Below are positions 1 to 8,286 of a DNA stretch of 64,000 nt, piece after piece (the stretch's first letter is position 1; every line of letters starts with the position of its first letter). Origin of the DNA: an uncultured Clostridia bacterium (lineage in GTDB: Bacteria; Bacillota; Clostridia; TANB77; CAG-508). The stretch is from contig CAKPCL010000002.1 of NCBI GenBank assembly GCA_934141605.1, positions 1-64,000 on the forward strand, written 5' to 3'. The notes below the pieces were generated by a model. That model was not told the origin of the DNA. It did not search any database and was given only the letters and a program-made list of their open reading frames with translations. A program made the translations under genes and the position numbers.

Positions 1-301
1 TGATGAAGATGTGAGAGAAGAAGTTTGCGAGGGCGAACTTGAAGTTTTGGAAGGCAGAGATTTCGTCTGCTTGCATGATTATGATTATCATGGATTTTTC
101 AAGCCGAGCGTAGGCGAAGTTCTTTCCCAAATTAAGGAATGCGATCTTCCTTTTGTCAAGGCATTCGAAATCATTGAAAGCCCTCAAACAGCAAGTGACT
201 TTTGCAAAGACAGCTTCACATCTATCGCATCCGACAACGGCTATCATGTTTCAACCGTGAGATTGTACAGTGCAAAAAGGCGATACAGTCAATCGGTGTA
301 G
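1..301 (+). CDS. C-terminal end of an unknown protein (cut by window edge)
   Basis: The frame is open from base 2 and ends at the TAG at 299-301, so only about the last 99 residues are visible. A GTG at 11 could act as a start, but codons continue in frame upstream and no ribosome binding site is visible. I do not recognise the family; no signal peptide, membrane segment or metal motif is seen. The base composition is clearly richer in G and C than the rest of the window (codons such as TGC, GGC, GCG and TCC are common), which suggests recent acquisition from a higher-GC donor. It sits just outside a decayed mobilisation gene. A strong hairpin overlaps its stop. Confidence 0.6.
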   Translation, partial: DEDVREEVCEGELEVLEGRDFVCLHDYDYHGFFKPSVGEVLSQIKECDLPFVKAFEIIESPQTASDFCKDSFTSIASDNGYHVSTVRLYSAKRRYSQSV

Positions 302-321
302 TTTATAACTGCACCGATTTT
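291..321 (+). terminator. Rho-independent terminator of the first gene
   Basis: AATCGGTG (291-298) pairs with CACCGATT (312-319) around a 13-base loop and is followed by a short T-containing tail. The stem overlaps the stop codon of the plus-strand gene. Confidence 0.6.
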
Positions 322-327
322 GCTCTT

Positions 328-654
328 CTAAATATTTTCTTTGCAAGCTTTAGGATTTACAGAATTAAATAAATATAATGCCACTTGATTTTGTTCCTCT
401 TTTGTCATTTCCATAATTTTAGCCATTGTAAACATTATAAGATGATATTTTGCAAAATTTATTAAAGTAGTTCTATATTCTTCATCAATTTTCTTTAGTA
501 AATTATCAAAATATTTATACATTCTAGGTTTATCATACTTTAATTTAGTACAATTGCTATTACTCATACATATTGCAAGTCTTAATTTATTTATTAAATC
601 CATATCATTTATCATATCTATCAAATATTTTACTTTATCATTATCCATATTCAA
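328..654 (-). CDS. Unknown 108-aa protein in mobile-element remnant
   Basis: Small, mostly helical, Lys/Met-rich cytoplasmic protein of 108 residues with no recognisable domain. It lies 11 bp downstream of the relaxase remnant on the same strand, with AGGAGG-like bases before the ATG at 654, so it was probably the next gene of a small mobilisable plasmid or element. No function can be assigned. Base composition matches the AT-rich genome rather than the gene to its left. Confidence 0.6.
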   Translation of the reverse strand: MNMDNDKVKYLIDMINDMDLINKLRLAICMSNSNCTKLKYDKPRMYKYFDNLLKKIDEEYRTTLINFAKYHLIMFTMAKIMEMTKEEQNQVALYLFNSVNPKACKENI

Positions 655-665
655 TTATCCTCCTC

Positions 666-1576
666 TTAAAATCTGGTATCATTATTTTTCTTTTTATTCT
701 TGGGTTGCTTATTTTCATCTGGTATAGTTACTTTTCTAGCAATGTTATTAGCGATTTCATTATCGTTGCTATCAAAAATGCCATTTTTATATAAATCATC
801 ACTAACAATTTTATAGTTTTCGCCTTTATCATAACAAATTCTTTTGTGAAAATGGCTCATAATACTACGCCAAAAGTCTTTAAATTTCTGTAATTCTTGT
901 CTTATCTTTTCTTTTTCAGTTTGTAACTTGCCTATAATTTTATCTTTAGTAGATATTTCACTTTTTAGATTGCCAATTTCATTATCTTTTAGCTCTATTT
1001 CATACTTTAATGAACAATTTTCTTTTTCTATCTCAAAAGCAGAATGTTCAAAATCTTTAATCGCCATATTTAAGTCATTTACACTTCTAACTGTCTGGGT
1101 TATATTTCTTTTACATCTTTTGTATAATTTTTAATTTTCTGGACATCCTCGCTTGAAATAACCATATTAATTTTATTCATCAAAGTAGGTTTTAAATTAT
1201 CTAAAATTTTATCTATATCTTTGCTTGTATTATGAAGCTGTCTAGTTTTAGTATTAGCTTTTTCAAGTTTTTGTTCTTTCTGTTTTAGTTGTTTCTTAAT
1301 TTCTCTATAATTACTCATTTGATTAACATTTATGTCTTGATTTCTGCCTTTTTGCTTTTCTTTTAGTCTAGTATTAACTTCATAAAATTTGTTATATGAC
1401 TTAATACAAGCATTTCTCATTTTATCTTGTATTTCAGTAAGTGTTGCTTTTGTAAATACCTTACTTTTGCCTACTTGTTTTTTCATTCCTCTAGTACAAT
1501 TTGTGGCTATTGGAACGCCTACAATGTGCATATGGGGAGATGTTTCGTCAAAATGTATTGTTGCTCTAGTTCTTGC
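666..1576 (-). pseudogene. Decayed MobV/Pre-family relaxase (plasmid mobilisation)
   Basis: MobV (Pre/MobM) relaxases nick plasmid DNA at oriT to start mobilisation. The open frame begins at 1576, directly after a TAA, and shows the family's metal-binding signature HFDETSPHMH, followed by a region like FTKATLTEIQDKMR typical of these proteins. The N-terminal third, including the start and first catalytic motifs, is missing. A second lesion lies at about 1098: GAA ATA TAA CCC must change frame to give ITQTVRSVN and join the C-terminal coiled coil (666-1067). This lesion is not a CGG event; it looks like a 2-bp TA expansion. Truncated and frameshifted, so almost certainly dead. Confidence 0.8.
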
Positions 1577-1640
1577 TTAATTATCTTCATTTTTCGCACC
1601 ATCCTTTCCTTATAGAATTAGGATGATTTTTTGCAAAAGA

Positions 1641-1670
1641 AAAAATCAACCATTTTACTGATTGATTTTT
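1641..1670. terminator. Bidirectional hairpin left of attL
   Basis: AAAAATCAA (1641-1649) and TTGATTTTT (1662-1670) form a 9-bp stem with A and T flanks. It could stop transcription in either direction between the relaxase remnant and the integrated element. Confidence 0.5.
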
Positions 1671-1675
1671 GTATC

Positions 1676-1705
1676 TATCTGTTTTATAAAAAGTTCGAAC
1701 AGATA
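1676..1705. repeat. 8-bp inverted repeat beside attL
   Basis: TATCTGTT (1676-1683) and AACAGATA (1698-1705) are perfect inverted copies with a TTCGAA in the loop, ending 6 bp before the tRNA-derived repeat. It could be a recombinase or operator site of the neighbouring remnant; the role is unknown. Confidence 0.35.
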
Positions 1706-1711
1706 CGTCGT

Positions 1712-1762
1712 TGGAGCCAATAAGCAGAATCGAACTGCTGACCTACGGGTTACGAATCCGTT
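1712..1762 (-). repeat. attL: 3' half of tRNA-Thr duplicated
   Basis: These 51 bp are identical to 9484-9534 and correspond to the tRNA-Thr gene from the anticodon stem to the CCA. The 5' half of the tRNA is absent here, so this is the displaced copy at the far end of the element. The flanking bases (T at 1711, AAAGC from 1763) differ from the right copy, which fixes the repeat borders. Confidence 0.9.
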
Positions 1763-2160
1763 AAAGCACTTATTACAGCTTTTTATATAGTTGTATAAAG
1801 TGCTTTATTTTCAATGTATATAACGGATATAACTATTATATTTTTATACAAATTTTCATAAACTATTATAACTTCCGTCACTTTTTCGTCACTTTTTATA
1901 ACACTAATCTTTTATCCAAATATTACTGCTCATTATCCCTTGTGTTACTATATCAAAATCATTATTATTAAAAATAAAAATCATATGTATCTTTTTGTAA
2001 ATGTACTATGATTTCTATAGAAAATTTATTTATATATTTTGCTATATTTTTTTGTTTATTTATAAAAAATTGTATATGTTTATATAAATTATTCAATTAA
2101 CAATTTATAACTATCTATATGAAACTTTTATTTTTGTATACTATAACTTATAGTTTATAT
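1763..2160. other. Non-coding left end of the element
   Basis: No gene is visible. AAAGCACTT (1763-1771) pairs with the AAGTGCTTT near 1796-1805 and may form a hairpin just inside attL. Arm-type repeats lie at 1876-1897. The rest is AT-rich sequence downstream of the cargo gene on the minus strand. Confidence 0.5.
1876..1897 (+). repeat. Arm-type direct repeat, left end
   Basis: CGTCACTTTTT occurs twice in tandem. The identical 22-bp double unit occurs at 9417-9438, just inside the other end of the element and in the same orientation. Tyrosine integrases bind short direct repeats beside the core sites, so this is a good candidate arm site. The spacing from the 51-bp core differs: 113 bp here and 45 bp on the right. 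Confidence 0.6.
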
Positions 2161-3240
2161 TTATATTTCCATTGGTTTTTCTTTATATTGTTCTTTCCAG
2201 TACTCATAGTAAGGGTTTTCCCATATGCTTCCATCATAATATTCTACCTCTTTTACACATGCGAGAGCTGTTGAAATTTTTTCTTGCTCATAGTAAATAT
2301 CACAATAGTTGTCCTTTCCATGTGTTTCTCCTGGTTGAATATTTGCTCCATCAGCTTTAACTAATTTTTCATAGTCATTATATTCAATTTTAAGAGGATA
2401 TCCAGATGTATCATATGCTAAAACCGAAACAATGTATGATTTTACAACTTTTGAAGTATTATTTTTTACTATTACTTGAACTCCTGATATTGTACTTGAA
2501 TACCATTCTTTATGTTTCGTAGCAGATATTACACTTACTTCTTGATTATTTTTATATTTTTCTATTTCTTGTTTTTTTGCTTCATCCTTTATTAATAAAA
2601 TTTTTTGATTTATATTGCTATCATTAGTAAAAATTTTTTGTAATAGTTCTAATTTTATATTAGCATCTATGTAATTTTTTTCTTTTATTAAAGAATCTAC
2701 TTCTGTCAGAATACTATCTTTTAAAGTATTTTTGTTATTATTTATATATTTTTGAGCATATTTATAGTTATTAGTATCTAATTCTATAACTTTTAGATAA
2801 TTTTCAATTGATTCTAATAAGTTATTATTCTTTTCCGCCTCTTGTCCCTTAGCAAAATTATCTTTAGATTCCTTTATTTGTTCTAATTTTTTCTTTGCTT
2901 CTGTTATACTATTTTCAAAATTTGAAAATTCAACATATTTTTCTATTTTCTCATAAGTTTCTTCATAGTTCTTTTCATTTAGTACAAATTGATTCAATAT
3001 ATCATTCAATTTTTCTTTAAAAATTTTTTCTATTTTTTTCTTTTCATCATAACTAGATGTTGTCTTATAAATTTCTTTAAGTTCTTCTATATTATATTCT
3101 TCTAACTCTCTCCTGAACTTATTGACATTACTATTATAAAATTTCAAAAACATTAATACACTAATTATAATTATCACTAATATACAAATTATAATTATAT
3201 TTTTCTTATTTAAAATTTCTTTATTATTATCTTCTTTCAT
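2161..3240 (-). CDS. Membrane-anchored protein with coiled coil and C-terminal beta domain
   Basis: Residues about 14-33 form one transmembrane helix after a short charged start, so the bulk is probably extracellular. Residues 35-230 are Lys/Glu-rich and helical, with TPR-like spacing around the segment AEKNNNLLESIENYLKVIEL. The C-terminal 120 residues contain a beta-rich domain (VQVIVKNNTSKVVKSY, ending CVKEVEYYDGSIW) that resembles DUF5780-type domains; that match is from memory. It lies 10 bp downstream of another anchored protein on the same strand, so the two are probably co-transcribed cargo of the element. Function is not known; a surface role such as exclusion or adhesion is possible. 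Confidence 0.6.
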   Translation of the reverse strand: MKEDNNKEILNKKNIIIICILVIIIISVLMFLKFYNSNVNKFRRELEEYNIEELKEIYKTTSSYDEKKKIEKIFKEKLNDILNQFVLNEKNYEETYEKIEKYVEFSNFENSITEAKKKLEQIKESKDNFAKGQEAEKNNNLLESIENYLKVIELDTNNYKYAQKYINNNKNTLKDSILTEVDSLIKEKNYIDANIKLELLQKIFTNDSNINQKILLIKDEAKKQEIEKYKNNQEVSVISATKHKEWYSSTISGVQVIVKNNTSKVVKSYIVSVLAYDTSGYPLKIEYNDYEKLVKADGANIQPGETHGKDNYCDIYYEQEKISTALACVKEVEYYDGSIWENPYYEYWKEQYKEKPMEI

Positions 3241-3250
3241 ATAAATTCTC

Positions 3251-3772
3251 CTATATTCTATTCAAAATTTTTATAAAGTTTACATTATTAATTTTAGATG
3301 CTTCATCCCACTTTTCTGTAATTATTTTATTAATTTGTTCTATAAAAGCCTTTTGTAAAGAATTTGTAAAGTTATTTTCTTCTACATCATTATTAATATT
3401 TTCTATTGTTTTGTCATCTATTGTCATTCCTTTTATTTCTCCATCAACTACTTCTAATATGCCTTCATAATTATCACCATTTTCTGTTAAAATTTTAACT
3501 TTAAATAAAAACATTATATTTCCACTTTCTGTATTAATTTTTCTTACTTCATATATTGTATCTACATATTTTTTTAAAGTCATTGGCTCTGATGGCATAA
3601 AATTTAATGTGCCTTCTTTCTTTTCCTTAGGATTCTGTAATGAATTATCTAAATCTTTTAGTACTTCTAAAATTTCTTTTTCATTGTTGCTTAATAGAAA
3701 ATTATTAATTAATATGAACCCAACTCCAATAATAGTTATTGTTAGTATTACTATTAAAATTATTTTTTTCAT
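3251..3772 (-). CDS. Membrane-anchored 173-aa cargo protein
   Basis: An N-terminal hydrophobic stretch (residues 3-27) forms a signal anchor. The remaining 145 residues form a hydrophilic alpha/beta domain with no family that I recognise and no cysteine pair or catalytic signature. It precedes the larger anchored protein by 10 bp and shares its strand, so they probably work together at the cell surface. A purine-rich site precedes the ATG at 3772. Confidence 0.55.
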   Translation of the reverse strand: MKKIILIVILTITIIGVGFILINNFLLSNNEKEILEVLKDLDNSLQNPKEKKEGTLNFMPSEPMTLKKYVDTIYEVRKINTESGNIMFLFKVKILTENGDNYEGILEVVDGEIKGMTIDDKTIENINNDVEENNFTNSLQKAFIEQINKIITEKWDEASKINNVNFIKILNRI

Positions 3773-4164
3773 CTACTCACTTCTCCTTTTTTCTTTTACA
3801 TATTTCTAATCTTTGTATTACTTTTAATTTCAAAATAATATATACACTATTTATAGCTATTCTTATAAAAGTATTTATTATATTTATTTTTTAGTCAGCT
3901 CTATTGTACTTTTACTTCTCATAAATCATTCTCCTTTCTATTATTTTTTATTGCTATTATAATTTATATAATTACAATAATCTCACCCCCCTTTTATTCA
4001 GTAGTTTATTTTCTATCTGTTATATTAAATTTTTATCATTAAAGTTAAATTATTTTTCTCATTATGAATATTTTTTATTTATTCGTTTATCGTATTATGT
4101 GTAAGACGATAATATCATATATTTGTTATAAAATCAATAAAAATATTATTGAAAGGTCAATTTT
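3773..4164. other. Intergenic control region of the element
   Basis: This separates the leftward cargo pair from the rightward XRE gene. On the minus strand an AAGGAG lies before a 12-codon frame, MRSKSTIELTKK, at 3884-3922. After its stop, a different frame stays open for about 35 codons to near the next gene, so it may be the wreck of a small gene. TATCGT (4088-4093) and ACGATA (4106-4111) form an inverted repeat upstream of the XRE gene and may be its operator. Confidence 0.35.
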
Positions 4165-4425
4165 ATGAATAAATTTATAAAATATAATGGAAAGTTAAAT
4201 GTTATAGGTACAAATATAAAAAAATATAGAGAACTTAGTAATTTGTCTTTAGCTCAATTATCTAATAAATTACTACTATTGGGCATAGATATTCCTAAAT
4301 CTTCTTTGCAAAATATCGAATCTGGGAAGCGAGTTGTTAAAGAATATGAATTTTATGCTTTATGCAAAGTTTTTAATGTTTCTATGGAAGATATGCTAAA
4401 GGATTTTATAAAAGAAATAGAATAA
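4165..4425 (+). CDS. XRE-family HTH regulator of the element
   Basis: An 86-residue DNA-binding protein. Residues about 14-70 give a Cro/C1-type helix-turn-helix: IGTNIKKYRELSNLSLAQLS, then a recognition region around PKSSLQNIESGKR. GAAAGG lies before the ATG. It is transcribed away from the cargo pair and towards the replication gene end, and a TATCGT/ACGATA inverted repeat sits about 55-75 bp upstream. It probably controls the element's lysogeny-like state or the cargo promoter. It is single-domain, with no peptidase or ligand domain. Confidence 0.8.
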   Translation: MNKFIKYNGKLNVIGTNIKKYRELSNLSLAQLSNKLLLLGIDIPKSSLQNIESGKRVVKEYEFYALCKVFNVSMEDMLKDFIKEIE

Positions 4426-4455
4426 ACACTGATTTGTGTTTATTAAATCAGTGTT
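4425..4455 (+). terminator. Terminator after the XRE gene
   Basis: AACACTGATTT (4425-4435) and AAATCAGTGTT (4445-4455) form an 11-bp perfect stem followed by TTCTCTC. The stem starts on the stop codon. Confidence 0.75.
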
Positions 4456-4605
4456 TTCTCTCTATATATTAGAAAATTTCGGAAGGAAAGCCTTGAGTTA
4501 ACTACAGAAGAGTCCCCCTTATGTTCTATCTGAGTGTAGAATATGTATGTTATTTATAAACTTTTATAAATTATTAATAAATAATAAATAAACAAGTTAT
4601 ATTTT
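4456..4605. other. Non-coding stretch after the replication gene
   Basis: No frame of useful length is seen. Bases 4470-4545 are noticeably richer in G and C than their surroundings and contain a run of five C near 4513. On the minus strand this is the 3' region of the replication gene. It could hold an origin, packaging site or small RNA; nothing decides between these. Confidence 0.3.
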
Positions 4606-6579
4606 TTATACAATGCCTACATTTTCTACACTTTTATCTTTTAAATATTCATCTTTTATTTTCATTAAATATTTAACCCCTTTACTTGTTCTCCCTATTT
4701 TAACTGCCTCAGGATAATTATTTTCTATTTTATTTAATGCTTTACCTATCGCTTGAGCTGTTCCATTAGGAAAATATTTCATTAATTCTTTATTTCTCCA
4801 TATTTTTTTATCCTTTGAATCAAAATCTATCATATCCATTAATTCTTCTTCATATGGCAAGAACTCTGTGAATTTTAAATTATTTTCCATTACAAGTTTT
4901 CGTTCTTCTTCAGTCAATCTAAAACAATTAATGTCTTTTTTTACCTCATCATAAGCCTGTAACCATAGTTGTAAAATCCAATTATATCCAAATTTTTCAA
5001 GTTTTTTATAATCTATTTTCTCTATATGTATTACCCAAAATCTTCTATTACCTGTACTATCTTTTAAAAATGATACACTATTAACAGAAGCACAAAAACT
5101 AGTATTTCTTGGTTTTCTTACACTTACTTTAGCATATGGTGGTCTTATATCATCTATAGGGCTAGTAACAAAAGCCTTTAATGAGCTCTGCTCTTTTTTT
5201 AATGTATCTTCTATCTCTCCAAACTCACAGAGCCAATGATTCGTAGCCCTTATAAGTGAATCTTTATTATTTACATCTAGTACTATACCATCTGCAAACC
5301 ATTCTGGATTTAATGCTAATAATGAAAAAATTCTAGTCTTTCCGATTCCTTGTTTACCTTGAAGAGTTAAAATTCCTTCTGCTCCAAAAGGTTCTTCCAA
5401 ATTATTTAATAGCATTGCAACACTTTGTGCAATCCACTTTATTAATAATATTTTATCTAATTTATTTTTTAAATTAAATATATTACAAATTTCTTCAAAT
5501 CTGTCTTTTCTATCCCATTCCTGACTATTTAATAAGTCTAAAATTGGATTAAAATTGTTTTTTGCAATTTCTAACATAATAAATTCCTCCATTTTTCTAG
5601 TATCATTTATTTTAATACCTTTATTTCTTAATATTCCTTTTAAATATATAGGTAAAATAGATTGTAAATCACTTACCGCATATTTTTTTGGCACACCTGT
5701 AATTACAACTCTCTTTGTTATAATATTAAATTTTATTTTTATGCCTAAATACTTTAAAATTTCTTCAAATGTCTCTTCATTTAATTCATCTATGCTTTGA
5801 ATTGGAAAAACTTTTACTTCATAATCTTTATTTTTCAAAGCCTCAAGTATTTCTAATGTTTTATCTTTTCCATATTCCTCTAATACATCTGAAATATCAC
5901 CCTTTTCTTTAAAATCCTCGATTTCATTTACCAAATCTAAAATTTTTACTTTTTTTGCAACATTAGATATTGATTTATATACATCTTTGGCATATTTTCT
6001 CCCCGCTTTATCATTATCTGGAATTATGTACACTATTTTATCTTTTAATGCTCTTGAATATTCATTAGCTCTTTTAATAAATCCAGAAGCACCTCCAATT
6101 GTTGTAGTAGCTGTTAGCCCAATTTTATTAATATTATCAGCATCTTTTTCTCCTTCTACAAAATATACTTCTTCAGATTTTATAACATTAGGCAAGTTAT
6201 AAAGAACATACCTAACATTATTCATATTAAAAATCCATTCATTATTATTAAATTTTGCTTGTAAAAATCTCTTTGGTCTATATCTTATAGCTTTGTATAA
6301 TTTGTTTTCATTTTCATCAGTATAAAAATATTCTTTCTCTAAACATTCCATTTTTTGGTCCTTTCTTTTTATAAATAAATCATTTATTTTTAATCCTACT
6401 TTATTTAATATCTCTTTATTATCACAACCAGCATGACAATGCATTAATATTTTACTGTCTTCTTCACTTATAGTAAGAGAAGGCTTATTATCAGAGTGTG
6501 ATGGACACGAACACTGAAATTGCTTTTCCCCAGTTCTTTTTACATTTTCAAATCTATTAATTATCTCATCTATGTGCAT
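4606..6579 (-). CDS. Primase-helicase: CHC2 zinc finger, TOPRIM and VirE-type ATPase
   Basis: This protein probably starts replication of the element by priming and unwinding DNA. The N-terminal 70 residues contain a CHC2-like zinc finger (CSCPSH ... CHAGC). Residues about 130-220 form a TOPRIM domain with VEGEKDA and IIPDNDKAG. The C-terminal half matches the virulence-associated E helicase family: Walker A GKQGIGKT, an acidic FGEIED motif, and SVNSVSFLKDSTGNRRFW with the arginine finger region. An AGGAGG lies 8 bases before the ATG at 6579, which is preferred over a TTG two codons earlier. Its start overlaps the preceding HTH gene, so the two are co-translated. This is the replication module typical of phage satellites. 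Confidence 0.88.
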   Translation of the reverse strand: MHIDEIINRFENVKRTGEKQFQCSCPSHSDNKPSLTISEEDSKILMHCHAGCDNKEILNKVGLKINDLFIKRKDQKMECLEKEYFYTDENENKLYKAIRYRPKRFLQAKFNNNEWIFNMNNVRYVLYNLPNVIKSEEVYFVEGEKDADNINKIGLTATTTIGGASGFIKRANEYSRALKDKIVYIIPDNDKAGRKYAKDVYKSISNVAKKVKILDLVNEIEDFKEKGDISDVLEEYGKDKTLEILEALKNKDYEVKVFPIQSIDELNEETFEEILKYLGIKIKFNIITKRVVITGVPKKYAVSDLQSILPIYLKGILRNKGIKINDTRKMEEFIMLEIAKNNFNPILDLLNSQEWDRKDRFEEICNIFNLKNKLDKILLIKWIAQSVAMLLNNLEEPFGAEGILTLQGKQGIGKTRIFSLLALNPEWFADGIVLDVNNKDSLIRATNHWLCEFGEIEDTLKKEQSSLKAFVTSPIDDIRPPYAKVSVRKPRNTSFCASVNSVSFLKDSTGNRRFWVIHIEKIDYKKLEKFGYNWILQLWLQAYDEVKKDINCFRLTEEERKLVMENNLKFTEFLPYEEELMDMIDFDSKDKKIWRNKELMKYFPNGTAQAIGKALNKIENNYPEAVKIGRTSKGVKYLMKIKDEYLKDKSVENVGIV

Positions 6580-6778
6580 ATTCAAAACCTCCTATCTCAA
6601 TATCATTATGCCTGTCTAAAATCCAATCTTCTATTATATTTGAATCAAAATGATAGACTGCTCCAATTTTAAAATAAGGTATTTCATTATTATATATAAG
6701 TTTTCTAATCATGCTAACACTACAATTTAATAATTCAGATAATTCTTTTATATTTAGAATCTTTTTACTGTTTTGCAT
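6566..6778 (-). CDS. Small excisionase-like HTH protein
   Basis: A 70-residue protein with a winged MerR/HTH_17-type fold: ILNIKELSELLNCSVSMIRKLIYNNEIPYFKIG, then DSNIIEDWI. Such proteins act as recombination directionality factors or as regulators of integrative elements. Its ATG lies inside the end of the preceding small gene (overlap at 6765-6778), and its own end overlaps the primase start, so three genes are translationally coupled. Excisionase function is inferred from size and position. Confidence 0.75.
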   Translation of the reverse strand: MQNSKKILNIKELSELLNCSVSMIRKLIYNNEIPYFKIGAVYHFDSNIIEDWILDRHNDIEIGGFEYAHR

Positions 6779-6951
6779 ATTTATTTCTCCTTTCTCTTAT
6801 TACATCTAATATTTTCTTTTTCTCCTCTTCTGTTAATTCTCTTCGATTTAGCATTTTACTTAATGTTCCGTTCATGCATTGATAATAAGTTTGCTAATTC
6901 AAATTGTTTTAAATCTGCTTTAATCATTTCCATTTTTATATCTCTGTTCAT
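6765..6951 (-). CDS. Small HTH-like protein with a +1 shift at CGG
   Basis: Translation from the ATG at 6951 gives MNRDIKMEMIKADLKQFELA and continues to ...LLSMHE, then meets CGG (6870-6868) and, three codons later, TAA. Skipping the C gives GGA and the smooth continuation GTLSKMLNRREL, then a basic helical tail that ends at TAA 6765-6767, 61 residues in all. The combined protein reads as a short helix-turn-helix with a recognition helix across the join. Single-frame reading would produce only 30 residues and destroy the fold. The shifted end overlaps the next start by 14 bases, as expected for a coupled operon gene. It is one of four CGG shift sites in the window. Confidence 0.65.
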
Positions 6952-6999
6952 TTTTTACTCCTTTCAACAAAATAACTTTTTATTAGTTTTGCAAAACTA

Positions 7000-7028
7000 T
7001 TGACAATAAAACAACAATGTTGTATTAT
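7000..7028 (+). promoter_or_regulatory. Sigma-A promoter with embedded palindrome
   Basis: TTGACA (7000-7005), a 17-base spacer and TATTAT (7023-7028) form a near-ideal promoter firing towards the DUF6076-like and integrase genes. The spacer holds a 13-bp palindrome ACAACAATGTTGT (7011-7023), a likely repressor site. The gene start is about 200 bp further on, leaving a long leader. Confidence 0.7.
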
Positions 7029-7239
7029 CGTGTTAGTTATCAGATATGTTTTTATTTTTATCTGATTACTAATATAATTTTAACAAAAATGTTTTTCTCT
7101 ATCTACAACGGATATAGTAACTTTTTTCTTCTTTTTTAAAAAAAGTCTAAACATCATCTATATCAACATTTGTAGATTAGAAATTTTTTTAAAATAAGCT
7201 ATACTATTTAAGTTTGTTTGATAACTAAGGAGGATTTTT

Positions 7240-8286
7240 ATGCAAATTAGTTTTTGCAAGGATAAAAAAGAAGAAATATTTAATGGAAAAAAATATCCTA
7301 TAGGTACAACATTTATTAATATAATGAATCAAATGTCTAATTTAACGAATAATCACAACTTTGTATTAGAAACTTATAAAAATACCGATTTTTGTGAAGC
7401 ACAATTAGAAATAATGAAAGAATTAATAAATGAAAAAGTATTGTATTGTTTGGGTATACCAAATCAGGAAAATCAAACTCTGTCTTCTCTTGAAATACAA
7501 ATTGAAAATGAAATATTAACATACTCTGATTTTAAAGATTTAGTATTATTTATTAGATATTTAGATTTATTTATAACAATTGAATCAACTAACCATTTTA
7601 ATAAAATCAACGAAAAAGCAAAATTATATTTTTCATTAAATTATAAAATTCCTAATTCTACAATAATTGATAATGAGTTATTGAATAAATATAAGCACCA
7701 TAATATAAATTTCCATAAAAATAATTCTTTTGACAATTTAAATGAATTTTATACTTCAGTTTGTATTTCTGAAGAACAATTTATAAAAGCAATAGGAAAC
7801 TCTTCTAATATAGTTCATCAATATGAATGTGAAAATTTTATACAAGTACTATTAGCTTCATATTTATATATTTTAGATAATCAAATACATCTTAAAAAAT
7901 GCAAAAATTGCGGAAGGTTTTTCATTGCAAAAAATGCTAATAGACAATATTGTGATAATATAAGACCTCAAACAATAAATGAAACTAAAAAAGAATATTT
8001 AAGTAAAAAAATGACTTGTAAAGAATTCAATAAAAAAATTCTTACATCTAAACCTAAAACAGCGGTCGACAACGCAATAAGAAGTGTAACATTGCGTATT
8101 CAAAAACGAATAAGAAACGGAATAGAATCCAAAGAATACTTAAAGGAATGGAAACATTCAATTAAAGCAAACCAAAAATATTATCCAAATGATATAGCTT
8201 ATATAAATTGGTTAAAATATGAAAGTGACATTCATCAAATTAGGAGGTGTAAAACAAATGGCAATTCAAGAACTAATAAAAAATAA
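7240..8286 (+). CDS. DUF6076-like protein with zinc-binding motif
   Basis: A 348-residue cytoplasmic protein starting at an ATG preceded by AAGGAGG. The first 210 residues are helical without a recognisable signature. Residues about 220-240 contain CKNCGRFFIAKNANRQYC, a treble-clef-like zinc site found in DUF6076-type proteins that often sit beside integrases in Clostridia; the family name is from memory. Its last 29 bases overlap the integrase start, so the two are co-transcribed. A role in control or assembly of recombination is possible but unproven. Confidence 0.65.
   Translation: MQISFCKDKKEEIFNGKKYPIGTTFINIMNQMSNLTNNHNFVLETYKNTDFCEAQLEIMKELINEKVLYCLGIPNQENQTLSSLEIQIENEILTYSDFKDLVLFIRYLDLFITIESTNHFNKINEKAKLYFSLNYKIPNSTIIDNELLNKYKHHNINFHKNNSFDNLNEFYTSVCISEEQFIKAIGNSSNIVHQYECENFIQVLLASYLYILDNQIHLKKCKNCGRFFIAKNANRQYCDNIRPQTINETKKEYLSKKMTCKEFNKKILTSKPKTAVDNAIRSVTLRIQKRIRNGIESKEYLKEWKHSIKANQKYYPNDIAYINWLKYESDIHQIRRCKTNGNSRTNKK

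Noticed and set aside
1067..1100. MobV frame change as a further CGG shift
   Set aside because: The lesion is at GAA ATA TAA CCC, with no CGG. It fits a 2-bp expansion in an already truncated gene.
3884..3922. 12-codon frame with a strong ribosome binding site
   Set aside because: Too short and without a known relative; noted only as a possible remnant in the intergenic entry.
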